Of a stretch of DNA of 34,658 nucleotides, positions 8,103 through 16,687 are shown piece by piece. Position numbers and translations under genes: made by a program. The stretch lies in the NCBI GenBank assembly GCA_023300375.1, contig JALZWO010000214.1:1-34658 (forward strand). The letters are read 5' to 3'. The notes beneath the pieces were generated by a model. The model made no database searches. It worked only from the letters and a program-made list of their open reading frames with translations, and had not been told where the DNA came from. Positions within the stretch are counted from its first letter, which is position 1; every line of letters begins with the position of its first letter. The DNA comes from Granulosicoccus sp. (GTDB lineage: Bacteria > Pseudomonadota > Gammaproteobacteria > Granulosicoccales > Granulosicoccaceae).

Positions 8103-9416
8103 CTATACGGTCACTTTGATTTGCTCAATGTTATCCTCACCAAAAATAGATCGATAGCGTTCAATTTCACTGGTAGGGCCTGTGGCTTTGTCAATGTTGT
8201 CTGACAATTTTACAGTGGCTCGCCCGCTAGCTTGGCGTACCTTGCAGACCAGAGAGATCGCTTTGAGTTGAGGAGTGAATCGAGTAGCACAGTCGCTAAA
8301 GTCGTTAGTCAGGTGGGTGCCCCAACCAAAACTTAAACGCACGCGGCCATTGAATTGTTTATAGACTTCTTCTATGGTATCGACTGTCAAACCATCGGAG
8401 AATATGATCAGTTTCTCTTTTGGGTCTTCACCGCGTGATTGCCACCAAGCGATAAGTTCTTCGCCACCGGCAATGGGTTCTTTTGAGTCGATTCTAATAC
8501 CGCTCCATTTGGCGACCCAGCCTGGTGCGCGTTTCAAGAAACCACTGGTGCCATAGGTATCGGGTAAGACGATCAATAAGTTGCCGTCGTAGGTGCGGCT
8601 CCATCTTTCCAGCACGGTGTAGGGAGACTGTAATAGTTCGTCGTCTGAATTGGCTAATGCCGCTTCAATCATGGGTAATTCGTGGGCGTTAGTACCAATG
8701 GCATCCACGTCAAGATTCATCGCCAGAAGTACATTACTGGTGCCAATGAATTTATCTCCCAAGCCTTCCTTCATAGCGGCAATGCACCAGCGTTGCCACA
8801 AAAAACTATGGCGACGTCTTGTGCCGAAGTCGGCTATGAGCAGGTCGGGTAGTTGGTTTAGACGTAAAACCTTCTCCCACAACTTAGCCTTTGCACGAGC
8901 GTATAGCACGTCGAGTTCAAAGCGACCGACACCATGCGTGGCCGCTCGTGAGCGCAGCTCACTGATGATGGAGAGCACGGGAATTTCCCACAAAGTAACG
9001 TCTGCCCAACTACCTTCAAAGTCGATTCTGTATTGCCCATCTTCAATACTTAGCTTGTATTCGGGCAAGCTGTATTTGCTGAACCACTCTATAAATTCTT
9101 TTGTGAATAGCCTCTCTTGGCCATAGAAGGTGTTGCCTGTGAGCCAGATGACTTCCTTCTTGGTTAGTCGGATACGGCGCGCATTGTCAAGTTGTGCTCG
9201 AAGCTCACGTTCATCGATTTCATCTGCAAGGCGAACACTGGTGGTTCGGTTTATCAGTGAAAACGTCACCGGTACATCTCTACGTTCTTTCCAGATTGTC
9301 TGCAGCATTAGCAGCTTGTAGATGTCGGTGTCTAGTAGGCTTCGAACTATCGGGTCTAGCTTGAAGTTGTGGTTGTAGACGCGCGTAGCCAAATCAGGCA
9401 TGAGGCTTGTAGTCAT
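8103..9416 (-). CDS. pncB: Nicotinate phosphoribosyltransferase
   Basis: Converts nicotinate and PRPP to nicotinate mononucleotide with ATP hydrolysis, the entry step of the Preiss-Handler NAD salvage route in the cytoplasm. The 437 residues carry the family features in order: [13 protein letters not shown] near residue 27, [11 protein letters not shown], and [21 protein letters not shown], whose histidine is the one phosphorylated in characterised enzymes. Near the C-terminus is [19 protein letters not shown] 8 nt before the ATG supports the start. It lies 12 bp after the aminotransferase gene and shares its transcript. Confidence 0.93.
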   Translation of the reverse strand: MTTSLMPDLATRVYNHNFKLDPIVRSLLDTDIYKLLMLQTIWKERRDVPVTFSLINRTTSVRLADEIDERELRAQLDNARRIRLTKKEVIWLTGNTFYGQERLFTKEFIEWFSKYSLPEYKLSIEDGQYRIDFEGSWADVTLWEIPVLSIISELRSRAATHGVGRFELDVLYARAKAKLWEKVLRLNQLPDLLIADFGTRRRHSFLWQRWCIAAMKEGLGDKFIGTSNVLLAMNLDVDAIGTNAHELPMIEAALANSDDELLQSPYTVLERWSRTYDGNLLIVLPDTYGTSGFLKRAPGWVAKWSGIRIDSKEPIAGGEELIAWWQSRGEDPKEKLIIFSDGLTVDTIEEVYKQFNGRVRLSFGWGTHLTNDFSDCATRFTPQLKAISLVCKVRQASGRATVKLSDNIDKATGPTSEIERYRSIFGEDNIEQIKVTV

Positions 9417-9428
9417 TGAGAGTGCACC

Positions 9429-10607
9429 TCAGGTGTTCAAAAAACTGCGCATTCGCTCGATAGCGCGCTCGATATTGGGTAATGAATTTGCGTAAGACAA
9501 CCTGATATAACCCTCTCCATGAATGCCAAAGTCGGGTCCACCGATGGTTGCCACTCCAGCTTTCTCCAGCAGCTCTTTTGCCAATGGCTTGGCTTGCCAG
9601 CCAGTATCACGAATGTTAGGAAACGCGTAGAAGGCCCCACTCGGATTAATACAACTTACACCCGGCAGAGAGTTAAGTTCGCGCACCACCAGTTCGCGGC
9701 GTTTAGCGAATGCAGTCATCATTTGTTCAACACAGTCTTGAGGGCCAGTGAGAGCTTCAAGTGCTGCGTACTGAGCGGGTGCGTTAACACAACTCCAGCA
9801 ATTCACTGCCAGTTTTCTTGCCGCATCAAATAGCGAATCAGGCCAAACAGAGTAGCCCAATCGCCAACCTGTCATCGCGTAAGTTTTCGACCAACCGTTT
9901 AACAGTATGAGCCTGTCACGTATCTGCGGAAAATTAAGCAGTGACGTATGTTCAGCGCCGTCGTACAGCATCTGGTCGTAGATTTCGTCTGACATGATGG
10001 CAACATTGGGAAACTGCTCCAAGCCTTTTACCAGAGCTTCAATCTCAGCTCTTGGAGTCACTCCACCACAAGGATTGGCCGGTGAGTTGATAATGATAAG
10101 CCGAGTAGCTGGAGTGATCAAAGATAAGGTTTCATCTGCCGAGAAGGCGAAACCATTAGTTTCACGGATAGGCACGGCTACTGGCGTTGCGCCGGTAAAC
10201 TCGATCATTGATCGGTAAATGGGAAAACCTGGGTCGGGATAAAGAATCTGGGCGCCAGGCTCGCCGAACATAAGAATCGCTGCAAACATGGTGACTTTGC
10301 CGCCGGGTACGATAAGCACGTTTTGTGAGCTGACCGGAGTTTTGTGACGCTTTGCCAGATCGTTTGCCACAGCGTCTCTCAAGGGCTCGATACCCACCGC
10401 TGGGGTATACCCATGATGCCCATCGTGTAACGCTTTAACCGCAGCCTCAACAACGTTTGGTGGTGTTGGGAAGTCAGGTTGTCCTATGCCCAAATTAATA
10501 ATATCCTGGCCCTGATTGGAAAGCTCCTGAGCACGTGCGAGTACAGCAAAAGCATTCTCCTCCCCGATGCGATCGAACCCTTTCACAATTCCCAGATTAA
10601 CGCTCAT
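9429..10607 (-). CDS. PLP-dependent class I/II aminotransferase (aspartate aminotransferase family)
   Basis: A fold-type I aminotransferase of 392 residues in the AspC/AlaA-like family. Seen: NLGIGQPDFPTPPNV near the N-terminus, the NSPANPCGG turn, SDEIYDQM with the cofactor-binding aspartate, and GWSKTYAMTGWRLGY with the Schiff-base lysine. A conserved arginine in GYIRLSYA near the end would bind the substrate carboxylate. The substrate is not decided by sequence. It sits 6 bp after the ferredoxin gene and 12 bp before pncB. Confidence 0.9.
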   Translation of the reverse strand: MSVNLGIVKGFDRIGEENAFAVLARAQELSNQGQDIINLGIGQPDFPTPPNVVEAAVKALHDGHHGYTPAVGIEPLRDAVANDLAKRHKTPVSSQNVLIVPGGKVTMFAAILMFGEPGAQILYPDPGFPIYRSMIEFTGATPVAVPIRETNGFAFSADETLSLITPATRLIIINSPANPCGGVTPRAEIEALVKGLEQFPNVAIMSDEIYDQMLYDGAEHTSLLNFPQIRDRLILLNGWSKTYAMTGWRLGYSVWPDSLFDAARKLAVNCWSCVNAPAQYAALEALTGPQDCVEQMMTAFAKRRELVVRELNSLPGVSCINPSGAFYAFPNIRDTGWQAKPLAKELLEKAGVATIGGPDFGIHGEGYIRLSYANSLPNIERAIERMRSFLNT

Positions 10608-10613
10608 GACCGC

Positions 10614-10943
10614 TTACTGGCTCTCTGGTGTGCCAATGGTGTGACCAGCAATTTCAGCCTTGACCACTAACTGACAACTTAATCGGGAGTGTTCTCGACG
10701 CTCTGCCGCAACGCCCTCCAGCATGTCCAGCTCCATCTCATCAGGAGGGTCGTACAGTGCTGCTGTGGCCTCGTCCAGATAAACGTGACATGTGGCGCAA
10801 ATCAAGCTTCCTCCACACTCAGCAACGACCTCATCAATATCATTTTGAATGGCTGTATCCATGATAGTTGCGCCGATTTTTGCATCTACAGTGCGAGTAG
10901 TTCCATCAGCTAGCTGATAGTGAAGAATGATTTCCTGCGTCAT
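10614..10943 (-). CDS. Adrenodoxin-type [2Fe-2S] ferredoxin
   Basis: A 109-residue electron carrier of the plant/adrenodoxin fold. The four cluster ligands are visible as C-x5-C-x2-C in ECGGSLICATC and a later Cys in RLSCQL. An acidic helix (PPDEMELDMLEGV) lies between them, which docks partners in adrenodoxin and putidaredoxin. The frame is open upstream to 11129, but the ATG at 10943 has an AAAGG 8 nt before it and starts right at the first strand, so the longer form is rejected. It heads the run with the aminotransferase and pncB. The redox partner is not in the window. Confidence 0.88.
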   Translation of the reverse strand: MTQEIILHYQLADGTTRTVDAKIGATIMDTAIQNDIDEVVAECGGSLICATCHVYLDEATAALYDPPDEMELDMLEGVAAERREHSRLSCQLVVKAEIAGHTIGTPESQ

Positions 10944-10976
10944 TGATTGAACCTTTTGGATTGTTAAGATTGTTGA

Positions 10977-12833
10977 ATGGTATCCAGTTACGAGCTCTAC
11001 GTCACGGCTGCGGGAGCATATCGTGCTAACTTCGTGGCTGCGGGACTTTATGAACACAGGGACGGGTACGACTTGAGTGACATTGAACGTAAGATCTACC
11101 ACGAGCAGATTCGGCTGATCTACAGCCAAGGTACCGGATTGGTCGCTGCATCCACACTTTGCGCCGTCTGCGTGACCTTATTTTTGTGGCGGTACACCCA
11201 GCATCCACTGCTGATCTGGTGGCTGGCTGCAATTGGTATTTCGACCTCGCTGCGGCTGTGCAGTATTTACCTCTACTTAAATGCGACACAGAGCGTTAGA
11301 GAGTTACCTCGATGGGGCACCTTTTACCTGTTGGGATCCTCGATTACGGGCATTGTTTGGGGAGTTTGGCCTCTATGCTTCTACAGTTCATTTGCCCCAG
11401 AATACCTGCTGATGATCACGGCGATCTTCGCTGGAATGGTGGCTGTGAGTGCAGCTGCTGGCAGCACTTACTTCCCAGCATTTCTGGGTTTTTCCATACC
11501 TATGCTAATTCCCATGTCTATTGCGCACATACTATCTGGGGATGATTCAATGGCCTTTTTCGGTGGGAATTTACTGATGTTTCTCGTTGTTAACGTGATT
11601 CTGGCCATTCGGTGTAATCGAAATTACCGAGAATTCATTCTGTCGAAACTGGAAAACCTAGAACTTATAGACAGGCTGGCAGAAGAAAAGCGTATTGCAG
11701 AGCGAGCTATGGTGGCAAAAAGCCGCTTTTTGGCGGCTGCCAGTCACGATTTGCGCCAACCCCTGCATGCTATGGGTTTGTTTTTAAGTGCATTGCGTAA
11801 GCGCGAAAAGGATCCAAAAAGCCAGCGCATTGTCGAGGATATGACAAAGTCGGCGGACGCACTGAACAGCCTGTTTAACAGTTTGCTTGATGTATCAAGG
11901 CTAGACGCTGAAATTATTGAATTTGACCCAGTGCATGTGCCTTCGAACAGCTTGTTCGATGCATTGCGAGCGCAGTTTGAGCAGCAGGCAATAGAAAAAA
12001 ATCTTGATCTTAATATCTCAACTGATTCGCAAGTTCTGTATTGCGACGTTGTGTTGCTTGAACGCGTGTTGAGGAACCTGTTATCTAATGCTGTGCAGTA
12101 TACGAACTCGGGATCTATATCCTTACTTTGTACTGAACAAAGCAATGACGTCGTTCGCATAGCACTAATGGATACAGGCTTGGGAATAGCAGAAGAATTT
12201 AAAGAAGATGTTTTTTCAGAGTACTACCAAGTGAACAATCCAGAGCGCGATCGAAGCAAAGGTTTGGGGTTAGGGTTGTCTATTGTTCGACGCCTTTGCG
12301 AGCTTATGGACGTGCCATTGAACATGGAGTCCACAGACGGTGAGGGTACGATTTTTACACTGGACGTTCCTCGTGGTAGGGGTGAGAATATCTTGGAGCA
12401 GGCAAAGCCTGTGGATGCTGGAGTGTTGGGAGTCAATAATTGTGTGTTGGTTATCGATGATGAGATGCAAGTTCTACAAAGCATGCGACATATGCTGGAG
12501 GGCTGGGGTTGTGAGGTTATGTTGGCAGAGAATGCTCAAGATGCCACTCAAATTCTGGCGCTGCGTGGCTGCATCCCTGACATCGTTATCAGCGATTATC
12601 GCCTTGCTGGTGTTTCAACAGGGGTAGATGCGGTAACCACCATCAGAGTTGTGCTGGACGTCCCTGTTCCAGCCATCATTGTGACAGGCGATACGTCCCC
12701 AGAGCGCCTGAAAGAGGTTAAAGACACTGGCCTGCGATTGTTACACAAGCCAGTGCACCCGGATGAGCTCAGTGAGGTCATGCAAATACTCCTGGCGAAG
12801 GAGGATACACGCGCTTCTAGAGTGATCGCTTGA
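10977..12833 (+). CDS. Membrane-bound hybrid sensor histidine kinase with C-terminal receiver
   Basis: A 618-residue hybrid kinase. Several hydrophobic segments between about residues 55 and 215 form an unrecognised membrane sensor. A short coiled linker (residues 220-245) leads to the phosphoacceptor box SHDLRQPLHAMG with H257, the N box NLLSNAVQYT, the G1 box DTGLGI and the G2 box GLGLGLSI. A receiver follows (VLVIDDEM, phosphoacceptor D540 in SDYRL, HKP near residue 582). There is no output domain and no separate regulator beside it. It diverges from the ferredoxin gene with only 33 bp between starts. The hydrophilic first 30 residues may not be translated; a TTG near 11073 is an alternative start. 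Confidence 0.88.
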   Translation: MVSSYELYVTAAGAYRANFVAAGLYEHRDGYDLSDIERKIYHEQIRLIYSQGTGLVAASTLCAVCVTLFLWRYTQHPLLIWWLAAIGISTSLRLCSIYLYLNATQSVRELPRWGTFYLLGSSITGIVWGVWPLCFYSSFAPEYLLMITAIFAGMVAVSAAAGSTYFPAFLGFSIPMLIPMSIAHILSGDDSMAFFGGNLLMFLVVNVILAIRCNRNYREFILSKLENLELIDRLAEEKRIAERAMVAKSRFLAAASHDLRQPLHAMGLFLSALRKREKDPKSQRIVEDMTKSADALNSLFNSLLDVSRLDAEIIEFDPVHVPSNSLFDALRAQFEQQAIEKNLDLNISTDSQVLYCDVVLLERVLRNLLSNAVQYTNSGSISLLCTEQSNDVVRIALMDTGLGIAEEFKEDVFSEYYQVNNPERDRSKGLGLGLSIVRRLCELMDVPLNMESTDGEGTIFTLDVPRGRGENILEQAKPVDAGVLGVNNCVLVIDDEMQVLQSMRHMLEGWGCEVMLAENAQDATQILALRGCIPDIVISDYRLAGVSTGVDAVTTIRVVLDVPVPAIIVTGDTSPERLKEVKDTGLRLLHKPVHPDELSEVMQILLAKEDTRASRVIA

Positions 12834-12867
12834 TCGACGAACGCAAATCACTCAAACAATTGATTGC

Positions 12868-14124
12868 TTAGTCTGCTGTATCCGGTTCTGTAGAGGTAGC
12901 TTTGATTAATTTACCGATGCTGAGTCCTTGTATGAGAATCGATAAAACCACAATAACGTAGGTGACAGCGACAATCAGATCACGCTCCGGGCTTGCGGGT
13001 ATGGACAAAGCCAGTGCAACTGATATGCCGCCTCGTAACCCGCCCCAAGTTAATATTTTTATAGCGTGAGGATGAAATTCCTGGTTGAGCTTACGCAGCA
13101 CAGTTATGGGAATCCCTACCGATATCAGACGTGCACTTAGCACCAAGATGGCCATGACAACGCCTGCTATCCAAAGTTGTGTGCTCAACTGTAGGACTAT
13201 AACTTCCAGACCAATGATTAAAAACAGCACAGCGTTTAGAATTTCATCAATCAGCTCCCAGAATGTGTCCAGACGTTGTACAGTGACGTTGCTCATTGCG
13301 TCGCGTCTACCGTGGTTGCCAATCATGAGTCCAGCGACTACGACAGCAATAGGTGCTGAAAGATGTAGGCTAGCCGCGGCAGTTGCACCGCCTGATACCA
13401 GTGCCAGTGTTAGCAGAATCTCAACCTGATAGTTGTCAAGTCGCTTAAGCATTTGAAGCACTACCCAGCCACAGGCAAAGCCGAAAAGAGCGCCCCCAAA
13501 AGCTTCTTGCACAAACAATACGCCAACGTGTTGCGCACTGAAAGCGTCACCATTAACGGCTATGCCGAATATAGCCAAAAAGACAACTATGGCAACGCCA
13601 TCGTTGAACAATGATTCACCGGCGATTTTTATTTCTAGCGATTTGCTGGCACCTGCTGTCTTCAGGATACCCATGACGGCTATTGGATCGGTGGGTGCGA
13701 TAAGAGAGCCAAACAAGAGGCAATAAATAAACGGTACATAGAATCCGAAAAGCTGGAATAAGTAGTACGCGCCAACTGCCACCAGAACCATGCTGGTAAG
13801 TACCCCCAGCGAGGCCAACAGGCCAATGGTCCATTTGCGCTTTAATAATTCGTCAAGATCGATGTGCATAGCCCCTGCGAAAAGCAGAAAGCCGAGCATG
13901 CCGTTGAGTAAGGTTTCATCAAACTCTATTTGTCCGATGATATCTGCTGCAATACGCTCAGCATTGCCAAAGCCAATGTTGCCAAGCAGTACAAGCACCA
14001 GTGAAAAAGCTAAGGATATAACCATGATGCCAATGGTGTTGGGCAACTTAAGTGTTTTGCAATTGATGTATGCAAACAAGGCAGAGACGGTTAGTAAAAT
14101 GCTGATGATGCTAAGAAGCGACAT
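12868..14124 (-). CDS. CPA1-family Na+/H+ antiporter
   Basis: A 418-residue inner-membrane cation/proton exchanger with about 12 hydrophobic helices. The segment APTDPIAVMGILK and the family signature GESLFNDGVAIVV, which carries the Asn-Asp ion-binding pair of NhaP/NHE proteins, are both present. A GLRGGISVALALS segment near residue 360 supplies a conserved arginine. It lacks the long cytoplasmic tail seen in some relatives. It is convergent with the histidine kinase (34 bp apart), and no clear hairpin terminator lies between them. A role in pH and sodium homeostasis is expected from the family. Confidence 0.9.
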   Translation of the reverse strand: MSLLSIISILLTVSALFAYINCKTLKLPNTIGIMVISLAFSLVLVLLGNIGFGNAERIAADIIGQIEFDETLLNGMLGFLLFAGAMHIDLDELLKRKWTIGLLASLGVLTSMVLVAVGAYYLFQLFGFYVPFIYCLLFGSLIAPTDPIAVMGILKTAGASKSLEIKIAGESLFNDGVAIVVFLAIFGIAVNGDAFSAQHVGVLFVQEAFGGALFGFACGWVVLQMLKRLDNYQVEILLTLALVSGGATAAASLHLSAPIAVVVAGLMIGNHGRRDAMSNVTVQRLDTFWELIDEILNAVLFLIIGLEVIVLQLSTQLWIAGVVMAILVLSARLISVGIPITVLRKLNQEFHPHAIKILTWGGLRGGISVALALSIPASPERDLIVAVTYVIVVLSILIQGLSIGKLIKATSTEPDTAD

Positions 14125-14234
14125 ATCTAATCAACTGGGCTGTGTATGGGTGTTCGGGAATTACGAGAGGATAGTTCAGCGCTGAACGCTTTTGTAGTCT
14201 ATATCGATAGTGCTTTTAGTGTTGTAGTCAGTCG

Positions 14235-15089
14235 ATGTGCCAGAAATCCGACTTTAACCTTGAAAGTATTCTGCTATTCTTTTTTAGTAAACGCCTCGTT
14301 CGTCTTCCGCCTATCGTGTGGTCAATAACCCGTGAAATTACATCGGTGCCCAATCATAAAAGCATAAACGCAACGCAGGTATCCCTGTTGGTTCTGGCAT
14401 CTCTGCTGGTGACGATTGGTCTTGCGATGTTTCTTAGCGATATCAGTAGCCTCTTTGACGTGCTGCAGTCTTCTGTGGTCGTGTTTGGAGGTGCCGTGGC
14501 TGGGTTATTGCTCAGCTTCTCCATAAGGCAGATTACTCAAGCGCTGCAATTGGCCGTGGTAAGAGCTATTCATGGGGGGAGTTCGCCTCGCCAGATGATT
14601 CGAGCTATGCTCAATGTGTGCGAGGTTAGTCGCCGAGACGGATTGCTAGGCGTGGCCGATATACGCTCCAACTCTTATGAGGTGGAGGAAGTGTGTGAAC
14701 TGGTGGGTGATGCCTCTGACGATGAGTCTATTCGGTTTGCGTTACAGAGACGAGTTGAAGATGAACGGCTGAATCATCAAATGGCGGCTGATGTGTTTTT
14801 ATTTACAGGAATCTACGCCTTAATGTTTGGTCTGTTTGGGGCCTTGATGCGATTTGCTAATACCTCATCAGATGCTATCTCGGGCAGCACGTTTTTACCT
14901 TTAGTCTGTGGAGGGGCCTTGTCAGTGATCATGACTGTATTCATTGCTCGATTGCGCAGCGCGCACCTGCGTGAATTGATAGTGACTGAAATAGCGTACC
15001 GAGCGGCCTGTATCATGCTTGAAGACAACAATTTGCAGCGTCTCAATGCACGATTAAATATGCTGGTGCCAGCTGGCTTGAAGTCTTGA
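14235..15089 (+). CDS. MotA/TolQ/ExbB-like membrane protein
   Basis: A 284-residue protein laid out like MotA: two helices near residues 48-67 and 78-95, a cytoplasmic stretch (RQMIRAMLNVCEVSRRDGLLGVAD is MotA-like), then two more helices at about 190-210 and 225-245. In MotA, TolQ and ExbB these helices form a proton-driven motor or channel with a MotB/TolR/ExbD partner. Here the usual Pro and Gly-Thr-Val motif of the third helix are not seen and there is no partner gene. It is followed at once by a PilZ-like gene. The ATG at 14235 gives a basic N-terminal extension; a GTG at 14316 is a plausible later start. Confidence 0.7.
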   Translation: MCQKSDFNLESILLFFFSKRLVRLPPIVWSITREITSVPNHKSINATQVSLLVLASLLVTIGLAMFLSDISSLFDVLQSSVVVFGGAVAGLLLSFSIRQITQALQLAVVRAIHGGSSPRQMIRAMLNVCEVSRRDGLLGVADIRSNSYEVEEVCELVGDASDDESIRFALQRRVEDERLNHQMAADVFLFTGIYALMFGLFGALMRFANTSSDAISGSTFLPLVCGGALSVIMTVFIARLRSAHLRELIVTEIAYRAACIMLEDNNLQRLNARLNMLVPAGLKS

Positions 15090-15091
15090 AT

Positions 15092-15463
15092 ATGAATGAA
15101 ATTATTGTCCAGGCTGCCAAAAGTGGGCGTGCTGCCTACCCGGTAGTTCCTGATCCAGACGATCCCATTATTCTTCAAATTGATGGTCAATTAATGCGTG
15201 TTCTTGATATCAGTGCCAGTGGGTTTACTCTGGGTTCTGGGATTGTGGCTAATGGGCGACGTTACTCCTTTAATATGGATCTACCAACGGCAGGCCGATC
15301 AATCGGCGGATATGTTGATGTGCTGCCTGCCGAAGAGGGTGAGCAATTAGAGTGTAGATTCGTAAATTTGCTGTCAGAAGAACAGGAGGTGTTGCATCGA
15401 TATGCATTGGTGCGACAAAAACAGGCAATACGTGCTTTGCGTAGTGCAAGACTAGGCACTTAG
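15092..15463 (+). CDS. PilZ-like domain protein
   Basis: A 123-residue soluble protein. Its centre has D39-I-S-A-S-G44, matching the D/NxSxxG motif with which PilZ domains bind cyclic di-GMP. Beta-strand-like segments follow, then a helix at the end (EEQEVLHRYALVRQKQAIRALR), as in PilZ proteins. The upstream RxxxR motif is not present in recognisable form, so nucleotide binding is doubtful. A TTG at 15086 would overlap the MotA-like stop; the ATG at 15092, 3 bp after that stop, is preferred. In flagellar systems the PilZ protein YcgR acts on the motor, so the pairing with a MotA-like protein suggests a partner or regulator role. Confidence 0.65.
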   Translation: MNEIIVQAAKSGRAAYPVVPDPDDPIILQIDGQLMRVLDISASGFTLGSGIVANGRRYSFNMDLPTAGRSIGGYVDVLPAEEGEQLECRFVNLLSEEQEVLHRYALVRQKQAIRALRSARLGT

Positions 15464-15473
15464 CTGAACGACG

Positions 15474-16592
15474 ATGACACTCTCTCGATACGATGCTCAG
15501 GTTGCTAGCGGTGTTCTGCGTGCTGATGCAGAGCAGCGGGCAGTTGTCGAGAGGCTTCATCTTATCGGAGATGAATTAAAGCGACGCAAAAATTGGGTAA
15601 AACCTTCCCGTTCCCTGTTTGCGCGTTGGAAGAAACCGGCTGACGAAACTGTGAGTGGCGTCCAAGGTTTTTATCTGTGGGGAGGGGTGGGACGTGGTAA
15701 GACCCATCTATGCGATCTGTTTTTCGACTCTGTTGCCATAGAGCAAAAAACTCGATTGCATTTTCATCGCTTCATGCAACAAATACATACTGATTTACGC
15801 AAACTGGACGGTGTTGAAAATCCCATGTTGCGTATCGCTGATGATTGGGCGGGGCGTTCGCGCCTGCTACTGCTCGATGAAATACATGTCAATGATATTA
15901 CTGACGCAATGTTGCTCGGTGGCTTGATGACAGAGCTATTCAAGCGGGGTGTTACGCTTGTAACGACCTCAAACGTGCCCCCTGAAGGTCTTTATAAAAA
16001 TGGGCTGCAGAGAGCTCGTTTTCTTCCTGCAATTGCGCAGATATGCAGTCACACTGATGTGGTGGAAATGCTAGGCGAAACAGATTTCCGGCTTCAGTTG
16101 CTTCAAAAAGAACCTGTGTACCGTATTACCCAAAGTAAAGGTGGCGAGCCTGATAGGGCAACGCAAACTGCCATGCAAGATTACTTTGACAAAGCCAGAA
16201 CAGAACACGAGGAGCAAACGCGCTCATTAGTGGTGAATTCTCGCGATATTCTTGTTGTTGCACATTCCACAGACTTGGTGTGGTTTACATTTGATGCTTT
16301 ATGCAACACCAACAGATCTACCCAAGACTACATCGAGCTAGCTAGTGAATTTCATACCATCATGCTCAGCGGTGTGCCTGTGATGGATGACATGACTAAC
16401 GATGCCGCGAGGCGCTTCGTCAATATGATTGATGAGTTTTATGATCGCCACGTGAAGCTTATCGTGTCTGCTGAAGCATCAGCGGACAAGCTATACACTG
16501 GAAAACGGTTAGAGTTCGAATTCCAGCGAGCTGCTAGTCGTTTGTTTGAGATGCAGTCTACCGAGTATCTTGGTTCGCAACGTCGTCTCTAG
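15474..16592 (+). CDS. zapE: Cell division protein ZapE (AFG1-family ATPase)
   Basis: A 372-residue P-loop ATPase, close to the length of E. coli ZapE, which binds FtsZ and affects the constricting Z-ring under oxygen-poor or stress conditions. Walker A is GGVGRGKTHL near residue 69 and Walker B is LLLLDEIHVND. Further family segments are MTELFKRGVTLVTTSNVPP and, near the C-terminus, DEFYDRHVKLIVSAEAS with a sensor arginine region before it. It begins 10 bp after the PilZ-like gene and may be in the same transcript. It is convergent with typA across two terminator-like hairpins. Confidence 0.92.
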   Translation: MTLSRYDAQVASGVLRADAEQRAVVERLHLIGDELKRRKNWVKPSRSLFARWKKPADETVSGVQGFYLWGGVGRGKTHLCDLFFDSVAIEQKTRLHFHRFMQQIHTDLRKLDGVENPMLRIADDWAGRSRLLLLDEIHVNDITDAMLLGGLMTELFKRGVTLVTTSNVPPEGLYKNGLQRARFLPAIAQICSHTDVVEMLGETDFRLQLLQKEPVYRITQSKGGEPDRATQTAMQDYFDKARTEHEEQTRSLVVNSRDILVVAHSTDLVWFTFDALCNTNRSTQDYIELASEFHTIMLSGVPVMDDMTNDAARRFVNMIDEFYDRHVKLIVSAEASADKLYTGKRLEFEFQRAASRLFEMQSTEYLGSQRRL

Positions 16593-16600
16593 CTCGTCAC

Positions 16601-16616
16601 CCCCACAAAAGTGGGG
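16601..16616. terminator. Hairpin between zapE and typA (first)
   Basis: CCCCAC-AAAA-GTGGGG forms a 6 bp stem with a 4 nt loop, 8 bp after the zapE stop and between convergent genes. There is no long T run, so it may be a weak terminator or an mRNA-end stabiliser. Confidence 0.5.
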
Positions 16617-16639
16617 ATCCACACGGCGAAAAGCGATGG

Positions 16640-16659
16640 GTTCCCGCTTTCGCGGGAAC
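16640..16659. terminator. Hairpin between zapE and typA (second, REP-like)
   Basis: GTTCCCGC-TTTC-GCGGGAAC forms an 8 bp stem with a 4 nt loop in the 95 bp between the convergent zapE and typA stops. The CCCGC-GCGGG core resembles the short palindromes dispersed through many gammaproteobacterial genomes. No second copy was noticed in this window. Confidence 0.55.
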
Positions 16660-16687
16660 GACGTTCTAAGTGCCGCAGTAACAAACG

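Noticed and set aside
10944-11129. N-terminal extension of the ferredoxin
   Set aside because: The added residues are not family sequence and overlap the divergent kinase; the ATG at 10943 has a good ribosome binding site.
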